64,000 nt of DNA, from positions 1-64,000 of the forward strand of contig DATMPC010000091.1 of assembly GCA_035567895.1 (NCBI GenBank), given 5' to 3'. The translations under genes and the position numbers were made by a program. This document shows, piece after piece, positions 53,416-62,795 of the stretch (position 1 is the first letter of the stretch; each line of letters begins with the position of its first letter). Source of the stretch: Terriglobales bacterium. GTDB lineage: Bacteria > Acidobacteriota > Terriglobia > Terriglobales > Acidobacteriaceae. Below the pieces are notes generated by a model. That model did not search any database and was not told the DNA's origin. It worked only from the letters and a program-made list of their open reading frames with translations.

Positions 53416-54350
53416 TAGCGAGTCAAATCCAGCTCCCAGGTTTCAGCGACCAACTCAGCCCCGAACGCGCGATTTGGTTCTGACTTTACGAGCCTGAAAT
53501 CCGCGTGCTCATAGATCTTTCGAGCCGCAGTAAGGATGCTTTGCGTCCACAAAACGATCTTGGAATAGCCGCAATCGCGCGCAAATTGGACGCATTCTTC
53601 GACCAAACGACGGCCAATTCCGTGTCCACGTGCCGCTGGTTCCACTAGCAAAAGGCGCAATTTCGCGATCTGGTCGGTGTGCTTAACGAGAAAAACCGAG
53701 CCCACAGGCTCTCCATTTAGCTCCGCAATCCAGCAACGCTCGCGTTTTGAATCGAAATTCTTGACAAATTGCGCCGCAATTTCGGCGACTAAAGCCTCAA
53801 AAGTGTCGTCCCAACCGTATTCCTGCGCGTACAAAACGCCATGGCGGTGGACCACCCAGCCCATATCCCCGGGTCGATGCGTGCGCAAAACGAGCTTTGG
53901 AGGCGCTTGCGAGTCTCCGGTAAGCGCTTTTTCGGCCTCCCGAAGCGCATTTATGAACTCTTTTTGGCGCACTTCGGGCAGATTGCCGAGGATTTCGGAG
54001 ACTTGAGCGCTCGATTGCTGGTCCAGTGAAGCGAATAATGCGCGTCCTTTGGGCGTTAATTGCACGCCATAGTGCCTTGCATCGTCGCGCGAACGCTCCC
54101 GGACGATGAGTTTTTGGTTCGCAAAGTGCCGCAAAATGCGGCTCAAATAGCCCGGATCCAGCCCCAAATCGTCGCAAATTTCACTCGCGGTGCAGCGCTC
54201 GCGATGCGCCAACTCGAACAAAACACGCACTTCCGTCAGCGAATACTCGCTCCCAAGCAGTCTTTCGTGGAGTACACCGATGCGCTTCGTATAAAAGCGG
54301 CTGAATTGACGCACCGCCTGTACCCGTTCGTCAGAGACTGTGCTCGGCAT
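53415..54350 (-). CDS. MarR-GNAT fusion protein
   Basis: A 311-residue bifunctional protein. Residues 1-145 are a MarR winged helix (SLTEVRVLFELAHRERCTASEICDDLGLDPGYLSRILRHFANQKLIVRERS). Residues 155-311 are a GNAT acetyltransferase (LRLLLVEPAARGHGIGRRLVEECVQFA with R-G-x-G-I-G for acetyl-CoA, then KIVLWTQSILTAARKIYEHADF). The combination suggests that the sensed compound is also acetylated. A 21-base palindrome lies 22 bases before the ATG and is a likely self-operator. Divergent from the SH3/TPR gene. Confidence 0.92.
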   Translation of the reverse strand: MPSTVSDERVQAVRQFSRFYTKRIGVLHERLLGSEYSLTEVRVLFELAHRERCTASEICDDLGLDPGYLSRILRHFANQKLIVRERSRDDARHYGVQLTPKGRALFASLDQQSSAQVSEILGNLPEVRQKEFINALREAEKALTGDSQAPPKLVLRTHRPGDMGWVVHRHGVLYAQEYGWDDTFEALVAEIAAQFVKNFDSKRERCWIAELNGEPVGSVFLVKHTDQIAKLRLLLVEPAARGHGIGRRLVEECVQFARDCGYSKIVLWTQSILTAARKIYEHADFRLVKSEPNRAFGAELVAETWELDLTR

Positions 54351-54372
54351 CGTTCATTTAAGTCTGCTCCTT

Positions 54373-54393
54373 ATAGTTGACTAAGTCAACTAT
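54373..54393. promoter_or_regulatory. Palindromic MarR operator
   Basis: ATAGTTGACT (54373-54382), one central base, then AGTCAACTAT (54384-54393): perfect 10-base arms. It is directly upstream of the MarR-GNAT gene and matches the size of MarR sites. TTGACT could also be the -35 box of a promoter. Confidence 0.7.
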
Positions 54394-54504
54394 CTACCGG
54401 GGAGGCCGGGGCCAGACGTCCAACCCGGGTCTGCAGTGCCGCCGGAACCGCTTCCGCGCTTGCGGATATGAGGTACCAAATCGCCTAGCCGTTAAAATGT
54501 CCGC

Positions 54505-55440
54505 ATGAGCAGAGTCTTGGTTTGCGCGCTTTTGGCCGCGTTCTATTTCCTCCCCAGCGCCCGCGCTGACGAAAACACCGAGCGTGCCATAAGCGTGCGT
54601 GAGGCTAATCTTTACGTTTCACCGGACACGAGCAGTCAGAAGCTCGGAGTCATTGAGCGCGGACGCGAAGCCGCCGTCCTCGAGCACAGCGGTCCCCAGT
54701 GGCTGCACGTGCTGGCGTCCCTCGGAGGCGAGCGCGAGGTCTCCGGATGGGTCCTGGACAAGGGTCTGGTTCGCAAGACGACCCCGAATGGAGATCAAAT
54801 CCTGTATGGCGAGGCGGTCGATTCGGAGTCGGAGGCGAGCCGCCGCGGCGGGCGCAGAGGCGCGGAGAAAGATGCGCTGCGGCTCTACTACCGCGTGGCC
54901 GAGTACTTCCCCAATTCTCCACTCGCAGGCGAAGCCGCATATCGCTCGGCGGACATCGCTTGGCAGCTCGACGTTCAAGACATGAAGCGGCGGCCCTCGG
55001 CCCAGGAGAAAGATCCGTACATGCGCCATCAGATGGACGAAGAGCAGATGCGCAAGGTAGTTAAGAAGTATCCCGGCACCAAATGGGCGGACCTGGCCGC
55101 ATTTGATCTAATCGACAACAAACTTTGCGGCGACTGGCAAGGCGATCCCAAATGTCCCGAAAAGGAAACGTCTTTGTACGAGAAGTACGTCGATGATCAT
55201 CCGCAGTCACCAAAAGCCGCCGAAGCCCTCTACAACGCCGCGTGGAGACAGTCTGCCCTGATTGAGATATATCGCGAGCGCCAGGACCAGAAGAAAGCCG
55301 AAGAGAGCCGCGCGCATGCCATTCAGCTGGCGCAACGAATCCCGCAGCAGTATGCGAATTCAGACTTCGCCTATCGCGCTCAGCGTCTGCTATATCTTCT
55401 ACAGCAGAAAATTCCAACTTATGGCAACGTGACCGACTGA
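54505..55440 (+). CDS. Exported SH3-domain protein with TPR-like helices
   Basis: A 311-residue protein with a signal peptide (cleavage near ARADE). Residues 28-90 are a bacterial SH3 domain (REANLYVSPDTSSQKLGVIERGREAAVLEHSGPQWLHV) of the type that binds peptidoglycan stems. After an Arg/Gly-rich stretch, residues 118-305 are helical with TPR/YfiO-like pairs (LYYRVAEYFPNSPLAGEAAYRSADIAW, YEKYVDDHPQSPKAAEALYNAAW). A wall-associated scaffold is inferred. It precedes uppP by 27 bases on the same strand, so the two may be co-transcribed. Confidence 0.75.
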   Translation: MSRVLVCALLAAFYFLPSARADENTERAISVREANLYVSPDTSSQKLGVIERGREAAVLEHSGPQWLHVLASLGGEREVSGWVLDKGLVRKTTPNGDQILYGEAVDSESEASRRGGRRGAEKDALRLYYRVAEYFPNSPLAGEAAYRSADIAWQLDVQDMKRRPSAQEKDPYMRHQMDEEQMRKVVKKYPGTKWADLAAFDLIDNKLCGDWQGDPKCPEKETSLYEKYVDDHPQSPKAAEALYNAAWRQSALIEIYRERQDQKKAEESRAHAIQLAQRIPQQYANSDFAYRAQRLLYLLQQKIPTYGNVTD

Positions 55441-55467
55441 TTCACGGCTCAACGGAAAGGACGATCA

Positions 55468-56343
55468 TTGCCCGTTTACCAGGCTGTTGTGCTCGCAGTC
55501 GTACAGGCATTCGGAGAATTCTTACCTATTTCGAGTTCGGCGCACCTGATTCTTACTCGCTGGTTCTTTGGCTGGAGCGAGCTTGATCCCGCAATGGATC
55601 TCACGTTTGACGTGGCCCTGCACGCCGGAACATTGCTGGCTGTACTGATTTATTTCCTCCCCACCTGGATCAACCTGATCGTTGCGGGCTTTGGTGGACA
55701 GCCGCGCATGTCTGCGAGTAGCGCAGGCCTTGGCAACGTCGACGACGTCGAAAGCGGCCGCGACCGCATGCTGCTCTGGTGGATAGTTCTGGGAACAGTG
55801 CCCGGTGCCATCGCTGGCAAGTTGCTCGATAAATATGCTGAATTCAAGTTCCGCGAGAACTACCTGCTGATCGGATCGATGCTGGTGATCGTCGGCGTGC
55901 TCATGTGGCTAGCCGAGAAATTCAGTGGGCAGCGCCGGACGATTACCGGAATCAACGCAATCGACGCAATCCTGATCGGTGTTGCCCAGGCCTTTGCCCT
56001 CATTCCCGGCGTATCGCGCTCGGGATCTACGATCACCGCCGGACTCGCACGCAGTTTGAACCGCGAAGCTGCTGCGCGGTTCAGCTTCCTGCTGCTCGCT
56101 CCCATCACCGCCGGCGCCGTGGTGCTTAAGGCCCATGCAGTGATGAAGGCCGGTGGGCTGCCTCCTGGCATGACCACGCCCTTTGTGATCGGTATCTCTG
56201 TCTCCTTCATTTTGGGAATGGCGGTGATTGCCTTCTTTCTTCGTTTCCTCCGCACGCACTCTCTCAATCTGTTCGTCGTCTATCGCGTACTGCTCGGATT
56301 GATTGTGATCGCGTTGGCGTTGAAGCATTTCCACGCAGGATAA
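55468..56343 (+). CDS. uppP: Undecaprenyl-diphosphatase
   Basis: A 291-residue inner-membrane phosphatase of the BacA/UppP family, which recycles the lipid carrier of peptidoglycan synthesis and gives bacitracin tolerance. TTG start with GGAAAGGA seven bases upstream. Family motifs: QAFGEFLPISSSAHLIL near 12-28 and ALIPGVSRSGSTITAGL near 170-190, each with the catalytic Glu/Ser and Arg. Eight helices. A polar insertion (PRMSASSAGLGNVDDVESGRDR) of some 20 residues sits after helix 3 and is not common. Confidence 0.95.
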   Translation: MPVYQAVVLAVVQAFGEFLPISSSAHLILTRWFFGWSELDPAMDLTFDVALHAGTLLAVLIYFLPTWINLIVAGFGGQPRMSASSAGLGNVDDVESGRDRMLLWWIVLGTVPGAIAGKLLDKYAEFKFRENYLLIGSMLVIVGVLMWLAEKFSGQRRTITGINAIDAILIGVAQAFALIPGVSRSGSTITAGLARSLNREAAARFSFLLLAPITAGAVVLKAHAVMKAGGLPPGMTTPFVIGISVSFILGMAVIAFFLRFLRTHSLNLFVVYRVLLGLIVIALALKHFHAG

Positions 56344-56364
56344 GAGAAATCGACGAGAGCACCA

Positions 56365-57525
56365 GTGCAAACGGCAGATGTTGTCATCATCGGGGGCGGG
56401 ATTGTCGGTTCCAGCATCGCCTATCACCTCACCGAGGCCGGATGCCGCAACGTGCTTGTCCTCGAGCGCGAGGCGCATCAAGGCAAGGGGTCGACGGGGA
56501 AAAGCATGGGCGGTGTGCGCGCCCAATTCACAACTCCGGTGAACATCCAGATGTCGCTGTACTCAATTCCCTTCTATGCAGCCTTCGAAGAGCGCCTTCG
56601 CCACCCATCTGGATACTGTCCCCAAGGCTACCTCTTCGTCGCGACGAGGCCCTCGCATCTCGAATATCTCCAGACCAGTCAGCGGCTACAGAAGTCACTT
56701 GGGCTCAAAGACGTTCGCATGCTGACGAAGACCGAGATCATTGAGGTGGTTCCGCAGCTCCGCTCGGACGACATTCTCGGTGGAAGCTTTTGCCCCAGCG
56801 ACGGCTTCGTCGATCCCTATAGCGCGATGACTGGCTTCATAAAAAGAGCCGTAGACAATGGCGCGACAGTTTGGAAATCGGCAGAAGTTAGAGGCGTTCT
56901 GAAAGGCAGAGGCCGCGTCTCAGGAGTGTCGACTACACGCGGAGAAGTGCACGCACCTGTCGTCGTAAATGCCGCTGGACCGTGGGCAGCCGAGATCGCT
57001 GCAATGGCTGGAGTCGAACTCCCGGTCAAACCGCTGCGTCGCATGCTGATCCCGACCGAACCGTTCGACGAGGTCTCGCATGAGATCCCAATGGTGATCG
57101 ATATGACGAACGGCTTTCATTTCCGCCCAGAGAGTCGCGGATTTCTGCTCGCATGGAACGATCCGGAAGAAACTTCCGGATACAAGTTCGACTTTGAGCC
57201 GGAGTTTATCGAGAAAGTCCTGACACGGGCCGCCGACCGTGTTCCCTGTTTCGAGAATCTGGCCGTCAACCCAAAGCGCGCCTGGGCGGGACTGTACGAG
57301 ATGTCGCCGGACCATCACGGCGTCATCGGTGAATTTGAAGAACTACGTGGCTTCTACGCGGCGAATGGTTTTAGCGGGCACGGAGTGATGCACGCGCCAG
57401 CAACGGGAAAGATCGTCGCCGATTTGATTACATCAGAAAAGACAACAGTTGTGGACGACGTGACCGTTCTCAGCCCGGCACGGTTCAAAAGTGGCAGATT
57501 GCTCCACGAGACAGCGCTGCTCTGA
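56365..57525 (+). CDS. FAD-dependent oxidoreductase (DAO family)
   Basis: A 386-residue flavoenzyme of the D-amino-acid/sarcosine oxidase type. GTG start 21 bases after uppP. The FAD motif VVIIGGGIVGSSIAYHL is at 6-22; VVNAAGPWAAEIAAMAG near 200 and the C-terminal GFYAANGFSGHGVMHAPATGKIVADLI near 330-357 complete the DAO pattern. Closest in form to sarcosine oxidase beta-like or proline dehydrogenase beta subunits. Substrate is likely an N-methyl or cyclic amino acid; not determined. No partner subunit genes are adjacent. Confidence 0.88.
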   Translation: MQTADVVIIGGGIVGSSIAYHLTEAGCRNVLVLEREAHQGKGSTGKSMGGVRAQFTTPVNIQMSLYSIPFYAAFEERLRHPSGYCPQGYLFVATRPSHLEYLQTSQRLQKSLGLKDVRMLTKTEIIEVVPQLRSDDILGGSFCPSDGFVDPYSAMTGFIKRAVDNGATVWKSAEVRGVLKGRGRVSGVSTTRGEVHAPVVVNAAGPWAAEIAAMAGVELPVKPLRRMLIPTEPFDEVSHEIPMVIDMTNGFHFRPESRGFLLAWNDPEETSGYKFDFEPEFIEKVLTRAADRVPCFENLAVNPKRAWAGLYEMSPDHHGVIGEFEELRGFYAANGFSGHGVMHAPATGKIVADLITSEKTTVVDDVTVLSPARFKSGRLLHETALL

Positions 57526-57718
57526 CTCAGATTTAAAGTAGAACTTGAATTTCGGCTCCGTGACCTCTTCTTTTGCCACCGTGCCCTTCGTGTTCGCCTC
57601 GGTTGCGTGAACCACACGAATTAGTGGTATTTCGCCAACAATCTGAGATAATTATCCCGCTCTGGCCGCTCCGCGACCCTGTTGAGGGGATTGTTTCCCT
57701 CTGGTCCGAGAGGCCCCA

Positions 57719-60091
57719 ATGAACGCTTTACTTCGGCCATTTACGCCGACTAAGAACCGTCGTTTCAACGAGTTGATTGGCTTCTCGATGATCGCGGCGG
57801 CGCTTCTGCTCTTTCTTGCGTTAGCGTCCTACTCACCCCTTGATCCATCTCTGAACACCGCTTCTGTCGCCGAAGGCGGCCCAACGCACAACTGGATTGG
57901 CCGCGTTGGTGCGGTCATCGCCGACTTATCCCTGCAAGCACTAGGGATTGCGGTCTTCGCCATTCCCGTGATGCTGGGCATACTCGGACTCCGCTGGTTT
58001 CGCTCGCGACACATCCATTCACCGATCGAGAAGTTACTAGGAGCATTGACCCTCTTACTCTTCATTCCGGCCTTCATGGGATTGCTCCCCGGGCATCTTC
58101 GCTGGATGCATGCGATAGCGATTGAGGGCCTGTCTGGAAAGCTTCTCGCCGATTTCCTCATCCATTACTTCAATCTGCCTGGCGCTTACATCGTAGCTCT
58201 CAGCGTGATCGCCGCTGCACTGTATCTGTGCACCACGTTCTCCTTCACGGAACTTCATTTCTGGCTGCAGACACGTTTCACGTTTGTGAGAGCTGCATGG
58301 CAACGTCTACAGGATTGGCGCGCCGAACGTGCCAAAGCAAAAGCTCAGAAGGAGCTGGAGAAACGCAAGGCAAACCGGCCGATGGTCACCAGCCAATTGC
58401 TTCCTGCCAAGAAAGCGTCGCCGGTCGCGCAAGCTTCGAATGTATACCAGCAAAGCAGTCCGGTTAGAACGGGCTTAGAAAAGATGGCTGAGTCGTATTC
58501 CGCTCCCGAAACGGAGTGCGAGTCAGAGCTTGACGAACCTATCGTTGAAGATCGGTTAATTGAAGTTGGAGCGCGCGCAGATGCCGGCACAAAACGTAAG
58601 ACTGTGCTGCCGAAGACTCATGGCACCTACCAGCTTCCGCCCAGCGCGATGTTGAAACGGCCGGATGAGCAGTATGCCGTCAACGAAGCCGAGCTCAAAG
58701 AGCAAGCGCAGATTCTCGTGGAGAAGTGCGCGGAGTTCGACGTTCACGGGACCATTACTCACATTAATCCTGGTCCGGTGGTGACGACGTTTGAGATGAA
58801 GCCCGAGGCCGGCATCAAGTACAGCCGCATCACCGGGCTCTCTGAAGATCTGTGCTTGGCGATGAAGGCAGAGAGCATCCTGATCGAACGTATGCCGGGC
58901 AAGAGCACCGTCGGTATCCAGGTGCCGAATGCAGAACGCGAGACCATTTATCTACGTGAAGTCGTAGAGTCGCCAAGCTTCGCCGACGCGCGTTCGCGAC
59001 TGACGCTCGCTCTGGGCAAGGACATCAATGGACGCATCATCACCGCCGATCTTGCGACCATGCCGCACTTGCTGATCGCTGGATCCACTGGTTCAGGCAA
59101 GTCGGTAGCGATCAACGCGATGATCATGTCTCTGCTGTACAAAGCAACACCCGATCAGGTGCGCTTGATTCTGGTAGATCCCAAACGCGTTGAACTCGGA
59201 AATTACGACGGGGTGCCGCATCTTTATACCCCGATCATTACCGAGCCCAAGCTCGCTGCCGTTGCGCTGCGAAATGCCGTGCGGGAGATGGAGCGCCGTC
59301 TAAAGCTGCTAGCCGAGAAGAGTGTTCGTAATATCGATCAGTACAACAAGCTATTCAGCGAAGACACGCCAAGCCTGTTCGAAGAGGACAGCGATCATAA
59401 GCCGCTTCCCTACATCGTAATCGTCCTGGATGAACTCGCCGACCTCATGATGCTCGACGGCAAGAACGTTGAAGAGTCGATCACGCGATTGGCGCAGATG
59501 GCACGCGCAGTCGGTATCCATCTCATCCTTGCGACCCAGCGTCCGTCGGTCGATGTAATTACCGGTCTCATCAAAGCCAACGTGCCCAGCCGCATGTCGT
59601 TCCGCGTCGCCACCAAAGTTGATTCGCGCACGATTCTCGACGCGAATGGCTCGGAATCATTGCTCGGACGCGGCGACATGCTCTTCCTCGCTCCCGGTTC
59701 TGCTCGCGTTCAACGCGTTCACGCTCCGTTGGTGACCGAGAAAGAAATCGCACAGGTCGTCGAGTTCTGGCGCTCGCAAGGTGAGGCAGAATACGAGAAG
59801 AAGTTCCTCGAAGCTCCGAAAGAGGAAGGCAACAGTGTCGAAGGCGGAAGGGGCGAAGGCGACGACGATCACGACGAGCTGTTCGAAGATGCTGTCCGAC
59901 TCGTGCTCGACTTTGGCAAGGCCTCCACTTCACTGCTGCAGCGCCGTCTGCGCATCGGCTATGGCCGCGCTGCGCACCTGATCGACCTCATGGAGCGGGA
60001 GGGTATCGTGGGTGCCGCCGATGGCCCCAAACCTCGTGAAGTCCTAAAGCGGCCAGACTGGATCGACGAAGTCGAGCAGGCGATGCGCTAG
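57719..60091 (+). CDS. ftsK: DNA translocase FtsK/SpoIIIE
   Basis: A 790-residue septum-associated DNA pump that clears chromosome from the closing division site. Four N-terminal helices (about 20-170), a Lys/Ala-rich linker, then the alpha-beta motor: Walker A AGSTGSGKSVAI near 460, Walker B YIVIVLDELADLMM near 562-575, then LATQRPSVDVITGLIKANVPSRMSF. The gamma winged helix (about 715-785, ASTSLLQRRLRIGYGRAAHLIDLMEREGIV) recognises KOPS-like sites and activates XerCD. Length and order are normal for the SpoIIIE-size class with a short linker. Confidence 0.95.
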   Translation: MNALLRPFTPTKNRRFNELIGFSMIAAALLLFLALASYSPLDPSLNTASVAEGGPTHNWIGRVGAVIADLSLQALGIAVFAIPVMLGILGLRWFRSRHIHSPIEKLLGALTLLLFIPAFMGLLPGHLRWMHAIAIEGLSGKLLADFLIHYFNLPGAYIVALSVIAAALYLCTTFSFTELHFWLQTRFTFVRAAWQRLQDWRAERAKAKAQKELEKRKANRPMVTSQLLPAKKASPVAQASNVYQQSSPVRTGLEKMAESYSAPETECESELDEPIVEDRLIEVGARADAGTKRKTVLPKTHGTYQLPPSAMLKRPDEQYAVNEAELKEQAQILVEKCAEFDVHGTITHINPGPVVTTFEMKPEAGIKYSRITGLSEDLCLAMKAESILIERMPGKSTVGIQVPNAERETIYLREVVESPSFADARSRLTLALGKDINGRIITADLATMPHLLIAGSTGSGKSVAINAMIMSLLYKATPDQVRLILVDPKRVELGNYDGVPHLYTPIITEPKLAAVALRNAVREMERRLKLLAEKSVRNIDQYNKLFSEDTPSLFEEDSDHKPLPYIVIVLDELADLMMLDGKNVEESITRLAQMARAVGIHLILATQRPSVDVITGLIKANVPSRMSFRVATKVDSRTILDANGSESLLGRGDMLFLAPGSARVQRVHAPLVTEKEIAQVVEFWRSQGEAEYEKKFLEAPKEEGNSVEGGRGEGDDDHDELFEDAVRLVLDFGKASTSLLQRRLRIGYGRAAHLIDLMEREGIVGAADGPKPREVLKRPDWIDEVEQAMR

Positions 60092-60121
60092 GAGCTTCGA
60101 AGCCACGCAGCCTCGAAGCTT
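60092..60121 (+). terminator. Hairpin after ftsK
   Basis: AGCTTCGA and TCGAAGCT with a 12-base loop start one base after the ftsK stop codon. No T-run, so termination is only likely. Confidence 0.35.
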
Positions 60122-60174
60122 CGTGACTGGGCCATTCCGTTCTAAAATGCAAACATAACCACCAGGACGGACTC

Positions 60175-61443
60175 TTGGCCCTGAAGCATTCAGACCTGAT
60201 CTACGACTGGAACAACGTTCCCGGAGCAGCGTTCAAGCCTGCGGGCCGTGTGATGCTTACCGATGAGTCGTTGCGCGATGGGCTGCAATCCCCTTCTGTC
60301 AAAGACCCCACGATCGACGAGAAGCTCCGCATTCTCCACTTGATGGAGAAACTCGGAATCAACCACCTCGACATGGGACTTCCAGGCGCAGGAGCCCGAG
60401 CCTATGCGGATGTGGAGCGCCTCGCGCGAGAGATTCGAGATGCGAAGCTGAAGATTCGCGGCAACTGTGCGGCACGAACTCATGAGAATGACATTCGTCC
60501 TGTGGCAGAGATTCAGGATAAGGTCGGCATTCCCATCGAAGTCGCAACCTTCATCGGATCAAGTCCAATTCGTCGTTACGCTGAAGACTGGACTGGTGAC
60601 TTTCTCCTCAAGACAACCGAGTCCGCGGTGAAGTTCTCGCGCTCGATTGGCCTGGAGGTAATGTACGTCACCGAAGACACGACGCGCTGCGATCCCGAAA
60701 CGGTAAAGCGCTTGTACAAGACTGCCATAGAGTGCGGCGCGCGAGCAATCGTCATTTGCGACACTTGCGGACACGTGACTCCTGCCGGTGTCACCGCACT
60801 GATCCGCTTCGTAATCGAAGAGGTAGTGAAGCCGAGCGGCGGGCAGATTCGTGTGGACTGGCACGGACACTGCGACCGCGGTCTTGCTGTTGCAAATTCG
60901 CTGGCAGCGCTCGCTGCGGGTGCTGAATGCGTGCATGCTTGCGCCATTGGCATCGGCGAGCGCGTCGGCAACACGCAGATGGACCAGATGCTGGTGAACC
61001 TGAAACTCATGGGCGTACCGCCCTGGGAAGATCAGGATCTTACATCGCTGAAGGAGTACTGCGAGACGGTTTCCCACGCTACGGGCGTACCGATTCCAAA
61101 GAATTACCCGGTCATGGGAGACGATGCTTTTCGCACCGCAACCGGAGTCCACGCGGCAGCGGTAATCAAGGCGTTCCGAAAGAAAGACGTCGAGCTGGCA
61201 AACACGGTGTATTCAGGGGTGCCCTCACATTACTTTGGAATGGAGCAGGTCATTGAGATTGGCCCGATGTCGGGCAAGTCCAACGTAATCTTCTGGCTCG
61301 AGCGCAAGGGATTCCCTACCGACGAGGCGACCGTAGACCGCATATTCCAGAAAGCCAAGCAGTCCAATCGAACATTGCTTGATCACGAGATTATGGAGTG
61401 CCTTGCCCGCGACAGTCATCCGACTGTTGCCAGCGCCGACTAA
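60175..61443 (+). CDS. DRE-TIM metallolyase, 2-isopropylmalate synthase-like
   Basis: A 422-residue enzyme of the LeuA/HMG-CoA lyase superfamily. TTG start. The opening SLRDGLQS near residue 30 replaces the usual TLRDGEQ but keeps the catalytic Arg-Asp. Metal-binding HGHCDRGLAVANSLAALAAGAECVH near 225-250 and GIGERVGNTQMD match the isopropylmalate/homocitrate synthase pattern. The C-terminal leucine-binding regulatory domain of LeuA is absent, replaced by about 100 residues that end in a predicted helix. An acyl-CoA condensing or cleaving role is likely; substrate unknown. It precedes a peptidase by seven bases, so they share a transcript. Confidence 0.8.
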   Translation: MALKHSDLIYDWNNVPGAAFKPAGRVMLTDESLRDGLQSPSVKDPTIDEKLRILHLMEKLGINHLDMGLPGAGARAYADVERLAREIRDAKLKIRGNCAARTHENDIRPVAEIQDKVGIPIEVATFIGSSPIRRYAEDWTGDFLLKTTESAVKFSRSIGLEVMYVTEDTTRCDPETVKRLYKTAIECGARAIVICDTCGHVTPAGVTALIRFVIEEVVKPSGGQIRVDWHGHCDRGLAVANSLAALAAGAECVHACAIGIGERVGNTQMDQMLVNLKLMGVPPWEDQDLTSLKEYCETVSHATGVPIPKNYPVMGDDAFRTATGVHAAAVIKAFRKKDVELANTVYSGVPSHYFGMEQVIEIGPMSGKSNVIFWLERKGFPTDEATVDRIFQKAKQSNRTLLDHEIMECLARDSHPTVASAD

Positions 61444-61450
61444 TCCACGC

Positions 61451-62683
61451 ATGAACCCATCTGCCCGCACCTCCACAGAAACGACTGTCCCACAGGAGAT
61501 TGCGCAACTCGCCGGAATGCGTGCCGTGCACGCCGCTTTTGCCTGGTTTCAATTGCGCGAACAGGAGTTGCGGCGCATGCAGCTCGAGATTGCGCGTATT
61601 CCCGCGCCGCCATTTGGCGAAGCTGCGCGCGGACAGTGGCTGCGCGAAAAGTTCGAGGCTACTGGTCTCGAGGCCATCGAAGTCGATGAAGTTGGAAACG
61701 TAATTGGGGTTCTTCCCGGACAGGACCGCGAGCTTCCGGCCATCGCCGTTACTGCTCATTTGGACACAGTTTTTCCCGCGGACACCGAGATTGCCATTCA
61801 CGAGGACCGCGACCGCGTTTATGGTCCCGGAGTAAGCGACAACGCCGCTGGGCTCACGGCAATGCTGGCTATTGCGATGTGCATGCGCGAGGCGAGAATC
61901 CGCAGCGAATCCGACCTCGTATTCATTGGCAACGTCGGCGAAGAAGGCGAAGGTGACCTGCGCGGATTTCGTCATCTTTTCGAGCAGAAACGCTGGGGCG
62001 AACGTCTGGGCTACACGATCGTGATTGATGGCAGCGGCACCGATGCGGTGATCGGGCAGGCGCTAGGCAGCCGGCGGTTCGAAGTAATTGTGCGGGGGCC
62101 CGGCGGTCATTCGTGGAGCGACTTCGGCCAGCCAAACCCAATTGTGGCTGTGTCGCGAGTAGTGTCGCGCTTCAGCCAAACCGCGCTGCCGTCATCGCCT
62201 AAGACGACATTCAACTTCGGCGTAATCAGCGGTGGAACGTCAGTCAATTCCATTCCAGAAATCGCGCAGGTAAGCGTTGATTTGCGCTCGGCATCGGCCG
62301 AAGAACTGCAGCGCCTGGAGGAGGAGTTGCGCGGGGTGATTCACACCGAGATTCCCACGCGCGCGCGCGATGGAGCTCCAGCAAAGCTAAGTGTCGAAAT
62401 CAAAAAAATCGGCGACCGGCCGGCAGGAGATCTTCCGGCTGATTGCCGCATTCTGGAAGTGATGCGCGCCGTGGACGCTCATTTAGGTATCGCTTCACAA
62501 CTGCGCCGCGCTTCCACAGACGCAAATATTCCTATCTCGATGGGACTTGAAGCCGTTACAGTGGGGGCCGGAGGAACCGGGGGAGGAGCACATACTCTGC
62601 GCGAATGGTTTGATCCCTCGGGAAGATCGCTGGCTCTCAAGCGCGTGTTGCTTGCTGTTCTCGCGCTTGCCGGGTTGGAATAG
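61451..62683 (+). CDS. M20-type metallopeptidase (di/tripeptidase-like)
   Basis: A 410-residue cytoplasmic enzyme. ATG 61451 is used; the frame before it overlaps the lyase gene. Zinc motifs: VTAHLDTVF near 98, GPGVSDNAAGLTAMLA near 128 (bridging Asp), GNVGEEGEGDLRG near 160 (catalytic Glu), and GAGGTGGGAHTLREWFDP near 375 with the last ligand. The dimerisation domain (RRFEVIVRGPGGHSWSDFG) lies between. It belongs to the PepT/YgeY-like branch. Starts seven bases after the preceding stop. Confidence 0.85.
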   Translation: MNPSARTSTETTVPQEIAQLAGMRAVHAAFAWFQLREQELRRMQLEIARIPAPPFGEAARGQWLREKFEATGLEAIEVDEVGNVIGVLPGQDRELPAIAVTAHLDTVFPADTEIAIHEDRDRVYGPGVSDNAAGLTAMLAIAMCMREARIRSESDLVFIGNVGEEGEGDLRGFRHLFEQKRWGERLGYTIVIDGSGTDAVIGQALGSRRFEVIVRGPGGHSWSDFGQPNPIVAVSRVVSRFSQTALPSSPKTTFNFGVISGGTSVNSIPEIAQVSVDLRSASAEELQRLEEELRGVIHTEIPTRARDGAPAKLSVEIKKIGDRPAGDLPADCRILEVMRAVDAHLGIASQLRRASTDANIPISMGLEAVTVGAGGTGGGAHTLREWFDPSGRSLALKRVLLAVLALAGLE

Positions 62684-62714
62684 GTATTCCGTTTTCCGCA
62701 ACAAGCTGATCCTT

Positions 62715-62775
62715 GTGGCACAGGCGCCCTCGCCTGTGTCAGCGTACTGTGACAGCCGAGGGCGGCTGTGCCACC
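62715..62775. repeat. Two facing P2 palindromes
   Basis: CACAGGCG-CCCT-CGCCTGTG (62719-62738) followed by a second copy in reverse (GACAGCCG-AGGG-CGGCTGTG). The outer arms GTGGCACAG and CTGTGCCAC also pair, making a 60-base cruciform-capable unit between the peptidase and the amidohydrolase. Confidence 0.75.
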
Positions 62776-62795
62776 ACAGAAATCTGAGGAGCCTG

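Noticed and set aside
55909-56526. 205-codon minus-strand frame across uppP and the FAD gene
   Set aside because: Covers two well-supported plus-strand genes; no independent support.
60559-61152. 197-codon minus-strand frame
   Set aside because: Antisense to the LeuA-like gene; no start signal or known motif.
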